64,000 bases of DNA from JAEKNW01 sp963677815 (GCA_963677815.1 OY782499.1:2728001-2792000), one strand, 5' to 3'. Numbered from the stretch's first letter, positions 28,219-37,976 are shown. Numbers and translations: made by a program. The notes: generated by a model from the sequence alone, not told the origin.

Positions 28219-28986
28219 ATGAGAAAGATAATTGTTGCTGGTAATTGGAAAATGAATCACTGCTATAATGAAGCTAGAGCTTTTGTAAATGAATTGTTAC
28301 CTAAACTTTCCACAATAGATACAAGCAAGCTTGAGATGTTGATTGCTCCAAGTTTCTTATTTGTAGAGAATATGAAAGAGATGACTAAAGATTCTTCTTT
28401 ACAAATAGGTTCTCAAGATGTTAGTTCACAAGACAAAGGTGCTTTTACTGGGGAAGTATCAGCTCAAATGCTTTCATCGATTAACTGTGACTTCTCTATC
28501 ATAGGTCACTCTGAAAGAAGACAATACCATCAAGAATCTGATGCTTTGATTAGAGAAAAATTACTAAAACTTTTTGAATATAAGATTAGACCTATTGTTT
28601 GTCTAGGTGAGTCACTTGAAGAAAGAGAACAAGGGATTACTCAAAAGGTGATTTTGCAACAACTAAAGGGTTGTTTCAAGGAAGTAGATTTAGTTGAGCA
28701 CCCTGAAGTAATCATTGCCTATGAACCTATTTGGGCAATCGGAACAGGTAAAACAGCTACTCCAGAAATGGCAGAAGAAGTTCATTCAATGATTAGAGAA
28801 TGGTTAACTTCTGAATATGGTAAAACTTGTGCCCAAGCTATTCATATTCTTTACGGTGGCTCAATGAATCCTGGCAATATTCAAGCATTGGTAAGTCAAA
28901 CTAATATTGATGGTGGACTAATTGGTGGAGCTTCTTTAAAAGTTAGTTCTTATTTTGAGATGATAGAAATTGCTAATAAATTATAA
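28219..28986 (+). CDS. tpiA: Triosephosphate isomerase
   Basis: 255 residues, full length. VAGNWKMNHCYNEA with the catalytic Lys, IIGHSERRQ with the catalytic His, IAYEPIWAIGTGKTATPE with the catalytic Glu and the flexible loop, and ILYGGSMNPGN near the end. Interconverts dihydroxyacetone phosphate and glyceraldehyde 3-phosphate. It is 18 bases ahead of serS, probably cotranscribed. Confidence 0.97.
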   Translation: MRKIIVAGNWKMNHCYNEARAFVNELLPKLSTIDTSKLEMLIAPSFLFVENMKEMTKDSSLQIGSQDVSSQDKGAFTGEVSAQMLSSINCDFSIIGHSERRQYHQESDALIREKLLKLFEYKIRPIVCLGESLEEREQGITQKVILQQLKGCFKEVDLVEHPEVIIAYEPIWAIGTGKTATPEMAEEVHSMIREWLTSEYGKTCAQAIHILYGGSMNPGNIQALVSQTNIDGGLIGGASLKVSSYFEMIEIANKL

Positions 28987-29004
28987 AATATTTGAGGAAT
29001 AATA

Positions 29005-30261
29005 ATGTTAGATTTAAAATTCATTAGAGAAAATGCTGAACTTGTAAAAACAGCAGTTAAAAACAAAAATGAAAAAGCTGATATTGATAAGATTATTGAA
29101 TTAGATGAAGCAAAAAGAATAGCTCAATTCAACTTCGATCAAAAGAAAGCTGAACAGAATAAAGTTTCTAAAGAAATTGGTTTAAAAAAGAAAAATAAAG
29201 AAGATGCTTCTGATTTAATCAATCAAATGGCTAGCGTTGCTCAAGAGATTAAAGATCTGAAGGCTGAGCTAACAGACGCAGAAACTGCTCTTAATGATGC
29301 AATAATGTGGGTGCCTAACTTGCCCCATGCTGACGTCCCAGTGGGCAAATCTGAAGATGATAATCAAGTTATCAGAGAATGGGGTAAGAAAAGAGATTTC
29401 ACTTTCCAACCACTTGATCATGTTGAGATTGCTGAAAAAAATGCTCTATTAGACCTTGAGAGAGGTGCGAAAATATCTGGTTCTGGTTTCCCAATTCATA
29501 CAGGTATGGGAGCTAGATTAGAGAGAGCACTAATTAATTTCATGCTTGACTACCATATTTTGCATCATGGCTATACTGAAATCATGGTTCCTTCTCTTGT
29601 AAATCCTACATCAATGAAAGGTACTGGCCAGTTACCTAAACTAAAAGATGATATGTATTGTGTCTCTGAAGATGATATGTATCTTATTCCTACTGCTGAA
29701 GTACCAATTACTAACTTCTTCTCCCAAGAGATATTGAAGAATGATGCTCTACCTCAAAAATTTGTTGGTTTCTCAAATTGTTTCCGCAGAGAAGCTGGTT
29801 CTTACGGTAAAGATACTAGAGGACTACAAAGACTCCATCAATTTAACAAAGTCGAGATGGTTAGATTTGTTCATCCAGAAGAATCTTGGAAAGTATTAGA
29901 AGAAATGGTTAATGATGCTGAAGATATTTTGAAAGCATTAAATCTACCATACAGACTGCTTAGATTATGTACTGGAGATACAAGCTTTGCTTCAGCAATG
30001 ACCTATGATTTAGAAGTGTGGGCACCAGGTGCAAATAAATATCTTGAAGTTTCTTCTGTATCAAACTTCGCAGATTTCCAAGCAAGACGTGCTTCAATTA
30101 GATTTAGAGATGCTGATGGAAAAGTCCAATTCGTTCATACATTAAATGGGTCAGGTTTAGCAACACCAAGAACAATTATTGCTATCTTAGAGAATTATCA
30201 AAATGCTGATGGTTCATTTGAAATACCTGAAGTATTAAAAGCTTATCTACCTAAAATATAA
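29005..30261 (+). CDS. serS: Seryl-tRNA synthetase
   Basis: 418 residues: N-terminal coiled-coil arm that grips the long variable arm of tRNA-Ser (about 1-105), then the class II catalytic domain with motif 2 (NCFRREAGSYGKDTRGLQRL) and motif 3 (LNGSGLATPRTIIAILEN). Length is normal for bacteria. A clean terminator follows. Confidence 0.97.
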   Translation: MLDLKFIRENAELVKTAVKNKNEKADIDKIIELDEAKRIAQFNFDQKKAEQNKVSKEIGLKKKNKEDASDLINQMASVAQEIKDLKAELTDAETALNDAIMWVPNLPHADVPVGKSEDDNQVIREWGKKRDFTFQPLDHVEIAEKNALLDLERGAKISGSGFPIHTGMGARLERALINFMLDYHILHHGYTEIMVPSLVNPTSMKGTGQLPKLKDDMYCVSEDDMYLIPTAEVPITNFFSQEILKNDALPQKFVGFSNCFRREAGSYGKDTRGLQRLHQFNKVEMVRFVHPEESWKVLEEMVNDAEDILKALNLPYRLLRLCTGDTSFASAMTYDLEVWAPGANKYLEVSSVSNFADFQARRASIRFRDADGKVQFVHTLNGSGLATPRTIIAILENYQNADGSFEIPEVLKAYLPKI

Positions 30262-30292
30262 TTGCTTAGATAGTCTGATATTTTTACTTAAC

Positions 30293-30320
30293 AAGCCTCT
30301 TCTTAAGAAGAGGCTTTTTT
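30293..30320 (+). terminator. Terminator of tpiA-serS
   Basis: A perfect 24-base palindrome (AAGCCTCTTCTT and complement, 30293-30316) followed by further T residues, 31 bases after the serS stop. Confidence 0.9.
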
Positions 30321-30395
30321 ATTATTTGAAATTCTTCTTAGAAGCTAGATTTATTACGTTCTTTAAATATATCTCCATATTTTTTTATTTTTCTA

Positions 30396-30424
30396 TTGAC
30401 AATAGTATATATTTTATTTATATG
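30396..30424 (+). promoter_or_regulatory. Promoter of the 30466 secreted-protein gene
   Basis: TTGACA (30396-30401) and TATATG (30419-30424) with a 17-base spacer, about 42 bases before the ATG, which also has AAAGGAG upstream. Confidence 0.5.
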
Positions 30425-30465
30425 TAAATTATATGTTTTGACATTAAAAATCAAAGGAGATTATT

Positions 30466-32523
30466 ATGTTTAAGCGATCTGCATTATTTGTATTATTTAT
30501 AATTCAAGTTTTTACTTGCTTGGCTATTTTGAACGGTTCTGGAAGTCAAGAAGACCCCTATATTGTAGCTGATTTTAATGATTTAATAGAACTTTCCTCT
30601 TCCCAAAGCTATTGGTCTGCTAATAAATATATCAAACAGACAGCTGATATTGATGCTTCCTCTAGTAGCTTGTTAAATAATGGCCAAGGATTTCTACCAA
30701 TAGCTGATACTTTTAATAAATTTTCTGGACATTATGATGGACAAGGCTATAAAATATCTGATTTGTTTGTTAATGCCCCTGGGTATAGAGCTGGATTATT
30801 TGGAGCAACAGATGGAGCTATTATTAAGAATGTTTGTATAATCAATGCAAACTTCAACAGTGATTGTTTTTCTGGAGGTCTTGTTGCTTATGGGAAAAAT
30901 ACACAAATAATCAATTGCTCAAGTTCAGGCAATATATCTGCAACTAATGAAATATCCTGGTGTGGTGGACTAGCTGGAATACTAGTTGGTAATTCACTAA
31001 TACATAACTCTTTTTCTAGTGCAGATGTATCCGGTAATACAGCTGTAGGTGGACTTACAAATACATCTCAATGTTATCTAGAAATCAATAATTGCTATTT
31101 TGTAGGATCTCTTTCAGGTTACTCTGAAGTCGGGGGTATTATTGGTAGAATATATTCAAATTATGAGAAAAGTATCAGCAACTGTTATGTGAATGCTAAT
31201 ATTTCTTCAGTAACTTCAGAGCTAACAGGTATGATAGTTGGTTTGAATAATACTAGTAATATAAACAATTGCTTTTATATTGATAATGAAGCGCTTACAG
31301 GGGTAGGAACAGGAAGTCCAATAAATAATTTACCATTATACTCTATTAGCTCTATTGATGATAACCAAATGAGCCTTGCTTCAACATTTACTAATCAAGG
31401 TTGGGACTTTGATACTACTTGGTTTCTCGAAAACCCAAATATTAACAATGGCTATCCCTATCTCTTCTGGCAACAAGATTGCCTTTATGAACTTCTAATA
31501 GCTGAAGATAATAATCAAGTAGATTTTATTTCACCAAATCTAAATACAGCAATTCATTTTTCTAATCCTCTAGAAACTGATAATCAGCTAATGATCAGGT
31601 TACTAAGTTCTAATGATTTAGATGAAACAGGTATTGCAGAAAATTCAACCATACTTGGAGATAATTTCTGGAGAATATCTACTAATTATCAAGATTCATT
31701 GACTTATACTATAGTTTTCGATTTAGATAACATAGTAACTTCTTTTACTGATAATAATGTAGCTTTTTACAAAAGAGCTAATGAAAATGAAAATTGGCAA
31801 AATGTTGTAGATTTGGGAGCTTCAATCAACTGTGTAAATGGACAGGTTACTATTAGCAATTTATCATCCTTTTCTGATTTCATACCTGTACTAAAAGATG
31901 GTAGCTTACCCGTGCAATTAACATCTTTTACTGCTAATCTCCTCGCTAATAATACTGTTAATTTATCTTGGCTTGTTGAAGCTGAATTAAATCTACTAGG
32001 CTATTATTTACTCAGTGGAATAACTAATGATATACAAAAGGCAACTTTAATTCCCTCTTTAATTCATGCTAGCAATAGTATTCACACCCATGAATACAAC
32101 TTCCAACATAAGCCAGATAATTCAGCAGAATATCTTTATTACTGGCTAAAAAGCATTGAAATCAACAATGAATCAAATTTGTATGGACCAATCATGGTAA
32201 AAATGACTAATAGTGATGTTCAACACCCAAATATCATATTAGGAAATCAACTTTTCCCAAACTTTCCAAATCCTTTTAATCCAACCACATGCATTTCTTT
32301 TTCTATTGACCAAGCACAAGATGTTAAAATATCTGTCTATAACACAAAAGGGCAACTAGTAAAAGTTCTTTTTGATTCCTTTGTTAGCAAAAGTCAGACT
32401 AAGCAAAGTATTTATTGGAACGGTGAAGATCAAGATGAAAATACAGTTGCTTCTGGAATATATATTGTTAAAATGAATGTTCAGAACGAGACTATTTCAA
32501 GGAAAATGATACTCCAGAAATAG
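30466..32523 (+). CDS. Secreted GLUG-repeat protein with C-terminal sorting-type domain, third copy
   Basis: 685 residues. Signal peptide to about residue 20, then GSGSQEDPYIVADFNDL, the usual opening of GLUG/right-handed-helix surface proteins. GLUG-like repeats follow (YRAGLFGATDGA, GGLVAYGKNT, GGLAGILVGNS, VGGIIGRIYS). An FN3-like 'LPVQLTSFTA' module precedes the terminal FPNPFNPTTCISF domain. It lacks the CBM-like insert of the two larger paralogues and is more divergent. Role inferred as cell-surface or secreted adhesin. Confidence 0.85.
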   Translation: MFKRSALFVLFIIQVFTCLAILNGSGSQEDPYIVADFNDLIELSSSQSYWSANKYIKQTADIDASSSSLLNNGQGFLPIADTFNKFSGHYDGQGYKISDLFVNAPGYRAGLFGATDGAIIKNVCIINANFNSDCFSGGLVAYGKNTQIINCSSSGNISATNEISWCGGLAGILVGNSLIHNSFSSADVSGNTAVGGLTNTSQCYLEINNCYFVGSLSGYSEVGGIIGRIYSNYEKSISNCYVNANISSVTSELTGMIVGLNNTSNINNCFYIDNEALTGVGTGSPINNLPLYSISSIDDNQMSLASTFTNQGWDFDTTWFLENPNINNGYPYLFWQQDCLYELLIAEDNNQVDFISPNLNTAIHFSNPLETDNQLMIRLLSSNDLDETGIAENSTILGDNFWRISTNYQDSLTYTIVFDLDNIVTSFTDNNVAFYKRANENENWQNVVDLGASINCVNGQVTISNLSSFSDFIPVLKDGSLPVQLTSFTANLLANNTVNLSWLVEAELNLLGYYLLSGITNDIQKATLIPSLIHASNSIHTHEYNFQHKPDNSAEYLYYWLKSIEINNESNLYGPIMVKMTNSDVQHPNIILGNQLFPNFPNPFNPTTCISFSIDQAQDVKISVYNTKGQLVKVLFDSFVSKSQTKQSIYWNGEDQDENTVASGIYIVKMNVQNETISRKMILQK

Positions 32524-32551
32524 ATAACATCATCCTTTCTAAATATTTTGC

Positions 32552-32580
32552 TTGACATAATTTAACAGTGTTAATGATTT
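32552..32580 (+). promoter_or_regulatory. tetR promoter with palindromic operator in the spacer
   Basis: TTGACA (32552-32557), 17-base spacer, TGATTT (32575-32580). The spacer contains TTAACAGTGTTAA (32562-32574), a perfect odd palindrome also present at 33194-33206. A regulator bound here would block RNA polymerase. The predicted transcription start falls at about the ATG of tetR (32587), and no Shine-Dalgarno is visible, so the mRNA may be leaderless. Confidence 0.65.
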
Positions 32581-32586
32581 TGTCTT

Positions 32587-33174
32587 ATGAATAATAACAG
32601 TGATATAACTAATGTAAAAGAAATGATTCTTCAAGCTGCTAAGGAACTGTTCTTGCAACAGGGTATCAATAGTGTTTCAATGAGGAAAATAGCTAAGAAA
32701 ATTGGCTATTCTCCAACTACATTGTACATCTATTACTCTAATAAACAAGACATCTTAAAGCACCTTGCCAGAGATTACTTTAGTAATTATTCTAAAGACT
32801 ATGAAGCAATTTTAGCCAACACTAATCATTCAAGTGTAGATAATTTACTTGATTTCATGAATCTATATATAAATAGAGCTCTTGAAAATCCAGGTATGTA
32901 CAAATTGATGACAACTTTGTTTGCTGAAACTGATAATGAACATCTTGGTATTAGTAATGCTGGTAGAGGATATGAAATACTTAAGACTTTAACCTCCAGA
33001 TGTATTGAAGATGGAGAAATTTCAGAGGGAAATGTTGATTTAAAAGCACAAATTCTTTGGGTCAATACACACGGATTATGTTCTCTGCTTACTAACAGAC
33101 CAAGTTTTCATTGGGGAGAAGTTAAGCTTCTTATTGATAGTAGCTTATCAACCATTATTAAAGGCTTAAAATAG
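32587..33174 (+). CDS. TetR/AcrR-family transcriptional regulator
   Basis: 195 residues. N-terminal helix-turn-helix: ILQAAKELFLQQGINSVSMR, then IAKKIGYSPTTLYIYYSNKQDIL. The C-terminal ligand domain resembles the TetR_C/WHG type with no assignable ligand. The ATG at 32587 lacks a ribosome site; a second Met lies at residue 13, just before the domain, also without one. Identical palindromes before this gene and before the 33227 gene suggest it represses itself and its neighbour. Confidence 0.9.
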   Translation: MNNNSDITNVKEMILQAAKELFLQQGINSVSMRKIAKKIGYSPTTLYIYYSNKQDILKHLARDYFSNYSKDYEAILANTNHSSVDNLLDFMNLYINRALENPGMYKLMTTLFAETDNEHLGISNAGRGYEILKTLTSRCIEDGEISEGNVDLKAQILWVNTHGLCSLLTNRPSFHWGEVKLLIDSSLSTIIKGLK

Positions 33175-33193
33175 TTTTTTTTTATCCTTTAAG

Positions 33194-33206
33194 TTAACAC
33201 TGTTAA
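33194..33206 (+). promoter_or_regulatory. Second TetR-type operator, upstream of the 33227 gene
   Basis: TTAACACTGTTAA, the reverse complement of the 13-mer in the tetR promoter (the palindrome differs only in its central base when read on one strand). It is 20 bases before the ATG of the secreted protein gene, which has its own AGGAG site. Confidence 0.65.
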
Positions 33207-33226
33207 TAAATAAAATAGGAGTTATT

Positions 33227-34894
33227 ATGAAAAAAGTAATATTATTACTTACTGCCTTAATGGCGTTAGGGATTCTAGTAGCAGACCCTGTGAGTACTTT
33301 ATTCCAATCTTTTGATGCTGAGCAAGTTATGCCTGATGGTTGGTCAACAATTATTGAATCTGGAAATACTTCTGCAAATGTGTGGGTTCATACTTCAGAA
33401 TATGATGCATATTCAGGTTCAAATTTTATAAAGATGTATGGTGACACAGAGGAAGAACAAGATTACCTCATGCTTATCACACCTGAATTAACCCAACTTT
33501 CAGCTAATCAATTATCTTTTGTTGCAAAATCAAGTTGGGGACAAGATACTGATTCTTTAAGAGTCGGTTCAATTACGGATCCTAGTGATATTTCTACTTT
33601 CACAGAAATCGGTGTATTTCAATTAACTTATGATTACCAGCAATTTTCTCTTTCTTTTGATGAATCTAATACTGATAATTACATAGCTTTTTTGCACATG
33701 CCATTAGGTACTGTAGCTTATTCTGCTTATATAGATGATATATCTTGGGAAGGGACTACAGGTGTTCCTAATCCAGCTACAATTGTTTCTCCAGTCGATG
33801 GTGCTCAAAATGTAGTAATCAATTCAAACACTCAAGGACTTCAATTTCCTTTAGTTTGGTCATCTAATGGTGGTACACCTAGCAGTTATATATTCAACCT
33901 AGGAACAGATAATCCTCCTACTAACATTGTTAATAATATGGATCTTGGAAATGTTACTGAATACACTGTTGAAGAAGGATTAGAATATTCTACTCAATAC
34001 TATTGGCAAATTATACCAACAAATGACGAAGGTAGTGCTGTTGATTGTCCAGTTTGGAGTTTCACTACTATGGATAATATTGTTATCGACTTCAATGTTG
34101 TAGATGAGTTTACAGAAGGATTTGAATCAGCAGAAATTGGTGGTTTACCATTAGGTTGGGAATTTGAAAATCTTAATGGAGATACCAGTTGGTGGGAAGT
34201 CATTGCAAATACCCAATGGTCTCAAAACTCACATACTGGTGAACAAGCTGCTCATATAAGATTTAGTTTTACTGCTAATCACGATGACTGGATGTATTCA
34301 CCTGGTATGAATTTAATAGCAGGTAATACCTATACTATATCTTTCTGGTACAAAAATTCTCCTTTTGAAGATTCTTTTGAAAAAATGAATTTCTTCATTG
34401 GTAATTCACCAACCTCAAGTGAAATGACCACAGAATTATGGGATAATGACTATATTATTAATTCAGAATATGAGTTTGTTTCGGTGGAATATACACCAGA
34501 AGAAACTGGGATTAAATTCTTAGGTTGGCATGCTTATAGTGATGCTATTCAAATGGTTTTAATGGTTGATGACTTATTAGTTACTGAAGAAGCTGTTTCT
34601 AACGATAATGAAATAGCACAAGCAAGTAATTTGACTTTATCAAACTATCCTAATCCATTCAACCCTGAAACAAGAATTTCATTCTCTATTCCTAAGAATG
34701 AACTTGGGGCTTTAAAAATCTATAACCTTAAAGGACAGATAGTAAAAGAATATAATAATCTTACTTCTAAGGATTCTCATATAATTTGGAAGGGTAGAAA
34801 TAACCAAGATAAAGAGCTCCCTTCTGGTATATATTTTACTAAATTAATTACAGGTAGTAATCAAATTATTAAGAAAATAACTCTCCTTAAATAG
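33227..34894 (+). CDS. Secreted protein with two cleaved-adhesin/choice-of-anchor J-like domains
   Basis: 555 residues. Signal peptide to about residue 19. Two jelly-roll modules of the cleaved-adhesin type: the first opens LFQSFDAEQVMPDGWST and ends AYIDDISWEG; the second opens TEGFESAEIGGLPLGWEFEN and ends MVDDLLVTEE. Between them is an FN3/Ig-like module (ending YYWQIIPTNDEG). The C-terminal domain starts YPNPFNPETRISFS. These domains bind proteins or glycans outside the cell. The gene follows tetR by 52 bases behind a matching operator, so its expression is probably controlled by that regulator. Confidence 0.82.
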   Translation: MKKVILLLTALMALGILVADPVSTLFQSFDAEQVMPDGWSTIIESGNTSANVWVHTSEYDAYSGSNFIKMYGDTEEEQDYLMLITPELTQLSANQLSFVAKSSWGQDTDSLRVGSITDPSDISTFTEIGVFQLTYDYQQFSLSFDESNTDNYIAFLHMPLGTVAYSAYIDDISWEGTTGVPNPATIVSPVDGAQNVVINSNTQGLQFPLVWSSNGGTPSSYIFNLGTDNPPTNIVNNMDLGNVTEYTVEEGLEYSTQYYWQIIPTNDEGSAVDCPVWSFTTMDNIVIDFNVVDEFTEGFESAEIGGLPLGWEFENLNGDTSWWEVIANTQWSQNSHTGEQAAHIRFSFTANHDDWMYSPGMNLIAGNTYTISFWYKNSPFEDSFEKMNFFIGNSPTSSEMTTELWDNDYIINSEYEFVSVEYTPEETGIKFLGWHAYSDAIQMVLMVDDLLVTEEAVSNDNEIAQASNLTLSNYPNPFNPETRISFSIPKNELGALKIYNLKGQIVKEYNNLTSKDSHIIWKGRNNQDKELPSGIYFTKLITGSNQIIKKITLLK

Positions 34895-34914
34895 TTTAGT
34901 ATTTCACATCACTG

Positions 34915-34943
34915 AAGGCTGGTTACATTCCAGCCTTTTTTTT
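34915..34943 (+). terminator. Terminator of the 33227 gene
   Basis: Stem AAGGCTGG (34915-34922) / CCAGCCTT (34930-34937) followed by a T run. Confidence 0.88.
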
Positions 34944-34968
34944 ATCGTACAAATTTATATACCCTTGA

Positions 34969-35016
34969 TTGTTACTTACTCAATGCAATTCCAATGATAT
35001 AATGAGTAAGTAACAA
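34969..35016 (+). repeat. Inverted-repeat element, family 2, copy C
   Basis: Arms TTGTTACTTACTCA (34969-34982) and its exact complement (35003-35016). Loop contains TTCCAATGAT (34989-34998). It is preceded by CTTGA and followed by GATAGCAAGC, as in copies B and D. It lies between two convergent genes, beside separate terminators for each strand. Confidence 0.8.
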
Positions 35017-35109
35017 GATAGCAAGCTTCTTATAGATGGTAAATAAATAAAACTCAAGTTCAACCCAAATAACGTTAAACATTTTCCAGCAGACCTGAAT
35101 TTAAGCCAT

Positions 35110-35146
35110 AAAAAAACAGAGTGTCGATAAAAATCAACACTCTGTT
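35110..35146 (-). terminator. Terminator of gcvPA-gcvPB
   Basis: Stem AACAGAGTGT (35115-35124) / ACACTCTGTT (35137-35146); on the minus strand a U-tract follows (A run 35110-35116). Confidence 0.85.
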
Positions 35147-35178
35147 AAGATATTTTAGATTTTCTAAAGTTACTTTAA

Positions 35179-36636
35179 TTATTCACTAATAGGAAATCTG
35201 ACATTTAATTCTTTAACAGCTCTAACATCATCAACTCTTCTTACAGGAGTATTAAATGGAGCATGATGTAAAGCTTCAGGGTCTTTTTCAATTTCATGAG
35301 CAATTTCAATCATTGCATCAATAAACTTATCTAAAGACTGCTTTGATTCTGTTTCTGTTGGTTCTATCATAATTGCTTCACTGATGATAAGTGGGAAGTA
35401 GATAGTTGGAGCATGGAAGCCTTTATCTAAAAGTCTTTTAGCTATATCTAAAGTTGAAACTCCATATTTCTTCTTTTGGATAGTTCCATCAGCCACAAAC
35501 TCATGCATGCAATATTGATCTGCATGACTGATATTATAGTAATCTTTAAGTTTAGCTTGAAGATAATTTGCATTAATTACAGCGTTTTCGCCAACAGCTC
35601 TAATACCTTTAGCACCAAGCATTTTGATGTAAACATAAGCTCTTACATTAATACCAAAGTTACCATAATATGTATGAACCTTTCCTATTGATGTTTCTTC
35701 ATGACTGAAATCTAAGTAATAACCATCATCATTTTTTGAAACCATTGGTACAGGCAAGAATTTAACAAGTTGTTCTACTACACCAACAGCACCTGAACCA
35801 GGTCCACCACCACCGTGAGGGGTTGAGAATGTTTTATGTAAGTTATAATGCATAACATCAAAACCGATTTTACCAGGTTGGACAATACCTAACAAGGCAT
35901 TGAAATTTGCTCCATCCATATACATGAGACCATCTACAGAGTGAATAATCTCAGCGATTTCTTCAATCTTATTTTCGAAAAGTCCTAAAGTGTTAGGATT
36001 TGTAAGCATAAAGCCTGCTGTATTTTCATCAACCATATTTCTTAATTCTTCAACATCAACTTTACCTTGAGAGTTTGATTTAAGTTCTTTAACTTCAAAA
36101 CCAGCTAATGAACAAGAAGCAGGATTAGTTCCATGGGCTGAATCCGGCATAATAATCACATTCTTGTGATTATTACCTTTAGCTTTATGGTAAGCAGAAA
36201 TAATTTTGAGTCCAACAAATTCACCTTGAGCCCCTGCAACAGGTTGAAGAGTAACATTTGCCATACCAGAAATTTCAGCTAAGTCATGTTGTAATTCATG
36301 CATTATTTGCAAAGCACCTTGCACTGTTTCTTCTGCTTGCATTGGGTGAAGATTAGCAATACCTGATTGACGAGCAACTGCTTCATTTATTTTAGGATTA
36401 TATTTCATGGTACATGAGCCTAAAGGATAAAATCCTTTTTCGATGAAGTGATTTTTACTGCTTAATTCGATATAATGTCTAAGCACATCAAGTTCTGAAC
36501 ATTGAGGTAATTTCGCATCTTCTTTTCTACTTAATTTTTCAGGTAGAATATCTTTAAGTTCAATATCAACATCGTTTTTAGAGATGTTGTAACCCTTTCT
36601 TCCTTGAGAAGATTTTTCAAATATTGTTGTAGACAT
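35179..36636 (-). CDS. gcvPB: Glycine dehydrogenase (decarboxylating) subunit 2
   Basis: 485 residues, the PLP-binding half of split P-protein. NLHKTFSTPHGGGGPGSGA carries the PLP Lys; PLGSCTMKYNPKINE and DSAHGTNPASC are conserved blocks. Part of the glycine cleavage system; gcvH, gcvT and lpd are not in the window. The start overlaps the last base of gcvPA's stop. Confidence 0.96.
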   Translation of the reverse strand: MSTTIFEKSSQGRKGYNISKNDVDIELKDILPEKLSRKEDAKLPQCSELDVLRHYIELSSKNHFIEKGFYPLGSCTMKYNPKINEAVARQSGIANLHPMQAEETVQGALQIMHELQHDLAEISGMANVTLQPVAGAQGEFVGLKIISAYHKAKGNNHKNVIIMPDSAHGTNPASCSLAGFEVKELKSNSQGKVDVEELRNMVDENTAGFMLTNPNTLGLFENKIEEIAEIIHSVDGLMYMDGANFNALLGIVQPGKIGFDVMHYNLHKTFSTPHGGGGPGSGAVGVVEQLVKFLPVPMVSKNDDGYYLDFSHEETSIGKVHTYYGNFGINVRAYVYIKMLGAKGIRAVGENAVINANYLQAKLKDYYNISHADQYCMHEFVADGTIQKKKYGVSTLDIAKRLLDKGFHAPTIYFPLIISEAIMIEPTETESKQSLDKFIDAMIEIAHEIEKDPEALHHAPFNTPVRRVDDVRAVKELNVRFPISE

Positions 36637-37976
36637 TATTTTACCCCCTTAAGAACATTGATGAATCTATCTAAATCTGCCTTAGTTCTCTTTTCTGTAA
36701 CAGCAATCATAAGTTGGTTTTCATAACCAAATAATTTCATATTAACACCAGCGTAAATGTTATGATTTAAAGCATAATCAATCACTTTCTGAGCAGGAAC
36801 TGGTGTTTTAATAACAAACTCTTTAAAGAAGGTTTGATTTGGGTAAGCTAATTCAAAACCATCAATTTTAGATATTTCTTGTGCAAGGTAATGGGCTTTA
36901 GTAATAGATTGCTTTGCAACTTCTTTTAGTCCTTCTCTACCCATTAAAGCCATATAAACAGTTGCTGCTAAAGTACATAATGATTGATTAGAACATATAT
37001 TTGAAGTAGCTTTTACTCTTCTAATATGTTGTTCTCTGGCTTGTAAAGTCAAGCTGTAAGCTTTATTCCCAGCTTCGTCCAAAGTTTCACCAACTATTCT
37101 TCCTGGCATCATTCTAGCTCTTGAGACTTGTGTTGCAAAGAAACCGAAGAGTGGTCCACCATAATTGATATTATTACCTAAGGCTTGTCCTTCACCAACT
37201 ACAACATCAGCCTTATATTCTGCTGGAGAATTAGTAATTGCTAGAGCAATAGGATCAGTTGAAGCAATAAACATACCTTTTTTAGTTTCATGTACTATTT
37301 TCTCTGCTGCAAACATATCTTCTATATTGCCAAAGAAATTTGGACTTTGCACAACAAGGCAAGCTAAATCATTATCTGTTTTAGCTTGTAAATCATCAAT
37401 ATCCATAATTCCATCACGAGATTTTACATATTCTATTTCTATTCCTAATCCTTCAGTATAACGAGCGATAACATTTTTATAGTTTGGATTAATGGTATCA
37501 GCAACCAATGCCTTGTTTTTTCTTGTAGATCTAACAGCCATTAAAATTGCTTCAGCAATAGCTGTAGCTCCATCATACATACTTGCATTAGCAATTTCCA
37601 TACCTGTCAATTCACATATCATTGTTTGATATTCATAAATAAACTGGAGAGTTCCTTGGCTAACTTCAGCTTGATAAGGAGTGTATGCAGTATAGAATTC
37701 AGGTCTTGAAACTATAGTATCAACAGCAGCTGGAATAAAATGGTCATATACACCTGCTCCTAAATATGAATCAGAAGCTTGAGTACATTTGTTAGCGTTA
37801 GTTAATTTAAAGACTTTTCTAGAAACCTCTTGCTCAGAATAAGCAGGTTCTAAATCTAATTCCTTCTTAAGAACAAACTTATCAGGAATAGCAGTAATAA
37901 GCTCATTGAAAGATGTTACACCAATTTCTTGGAGCATTTCTTTTCTTTCTTGCTCAGTTGTTGAAATGTAAGGCAT
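36636..37976 (-). CDS. gcvPA: Glycine dehydrogenase (decarboxylating) subunit 1
   Basis: 446 residues, the non-PLP half of split P-protein. MPYISTTEQERKEMLQEIG at the start, FLGAG-like YLGAGVYDHFIPAAVD, YTPYQAEVSQGTLQFIYEYQ and ASMYDGATAIAEA are diagnostic. It pairs with gcvPB to decarboxylate glycine and load the aminomethyl group on GcvH. Confidence 0.96.
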   Translation of the reverse strand: MPYISTTEQERKEMLQEIGVTSFNELITAIPDKFVLKKELDLEPAYSEQEVSRKVFKLTNANKCTQASDSYLGAGVYDHFIPAAVDTIVSRPEFYTAYTPYQAEVSQGTLQFIYEYQTMICELTGMEIANASMYDGATAIAEAILMAVRSTRKNKALVADTINPNYKNVIARYTEGLGIEIEYVKSRDGIMDIDDLQAKTDNDLACLVVQSPNFFGNIEDMFAAEKIVHETKKGMFIASTDPIALAITNSPAEYKADVVVGEGQALGNNINYGGPLFGFFATQVSRARMMPGRIVGETLDEAGNKAYSLTLQAREQHIRRVKATSNICSNQSLCTLAATVYMALMGREGLKEVAKQSITKAHYLAQEISKIDGFELAYPNQTFFKEFVIKTPVPAQKVIDYALNHNIYAGVNMKLFGYENQLMIAVTEKRTKADLDRFINVLKGVK

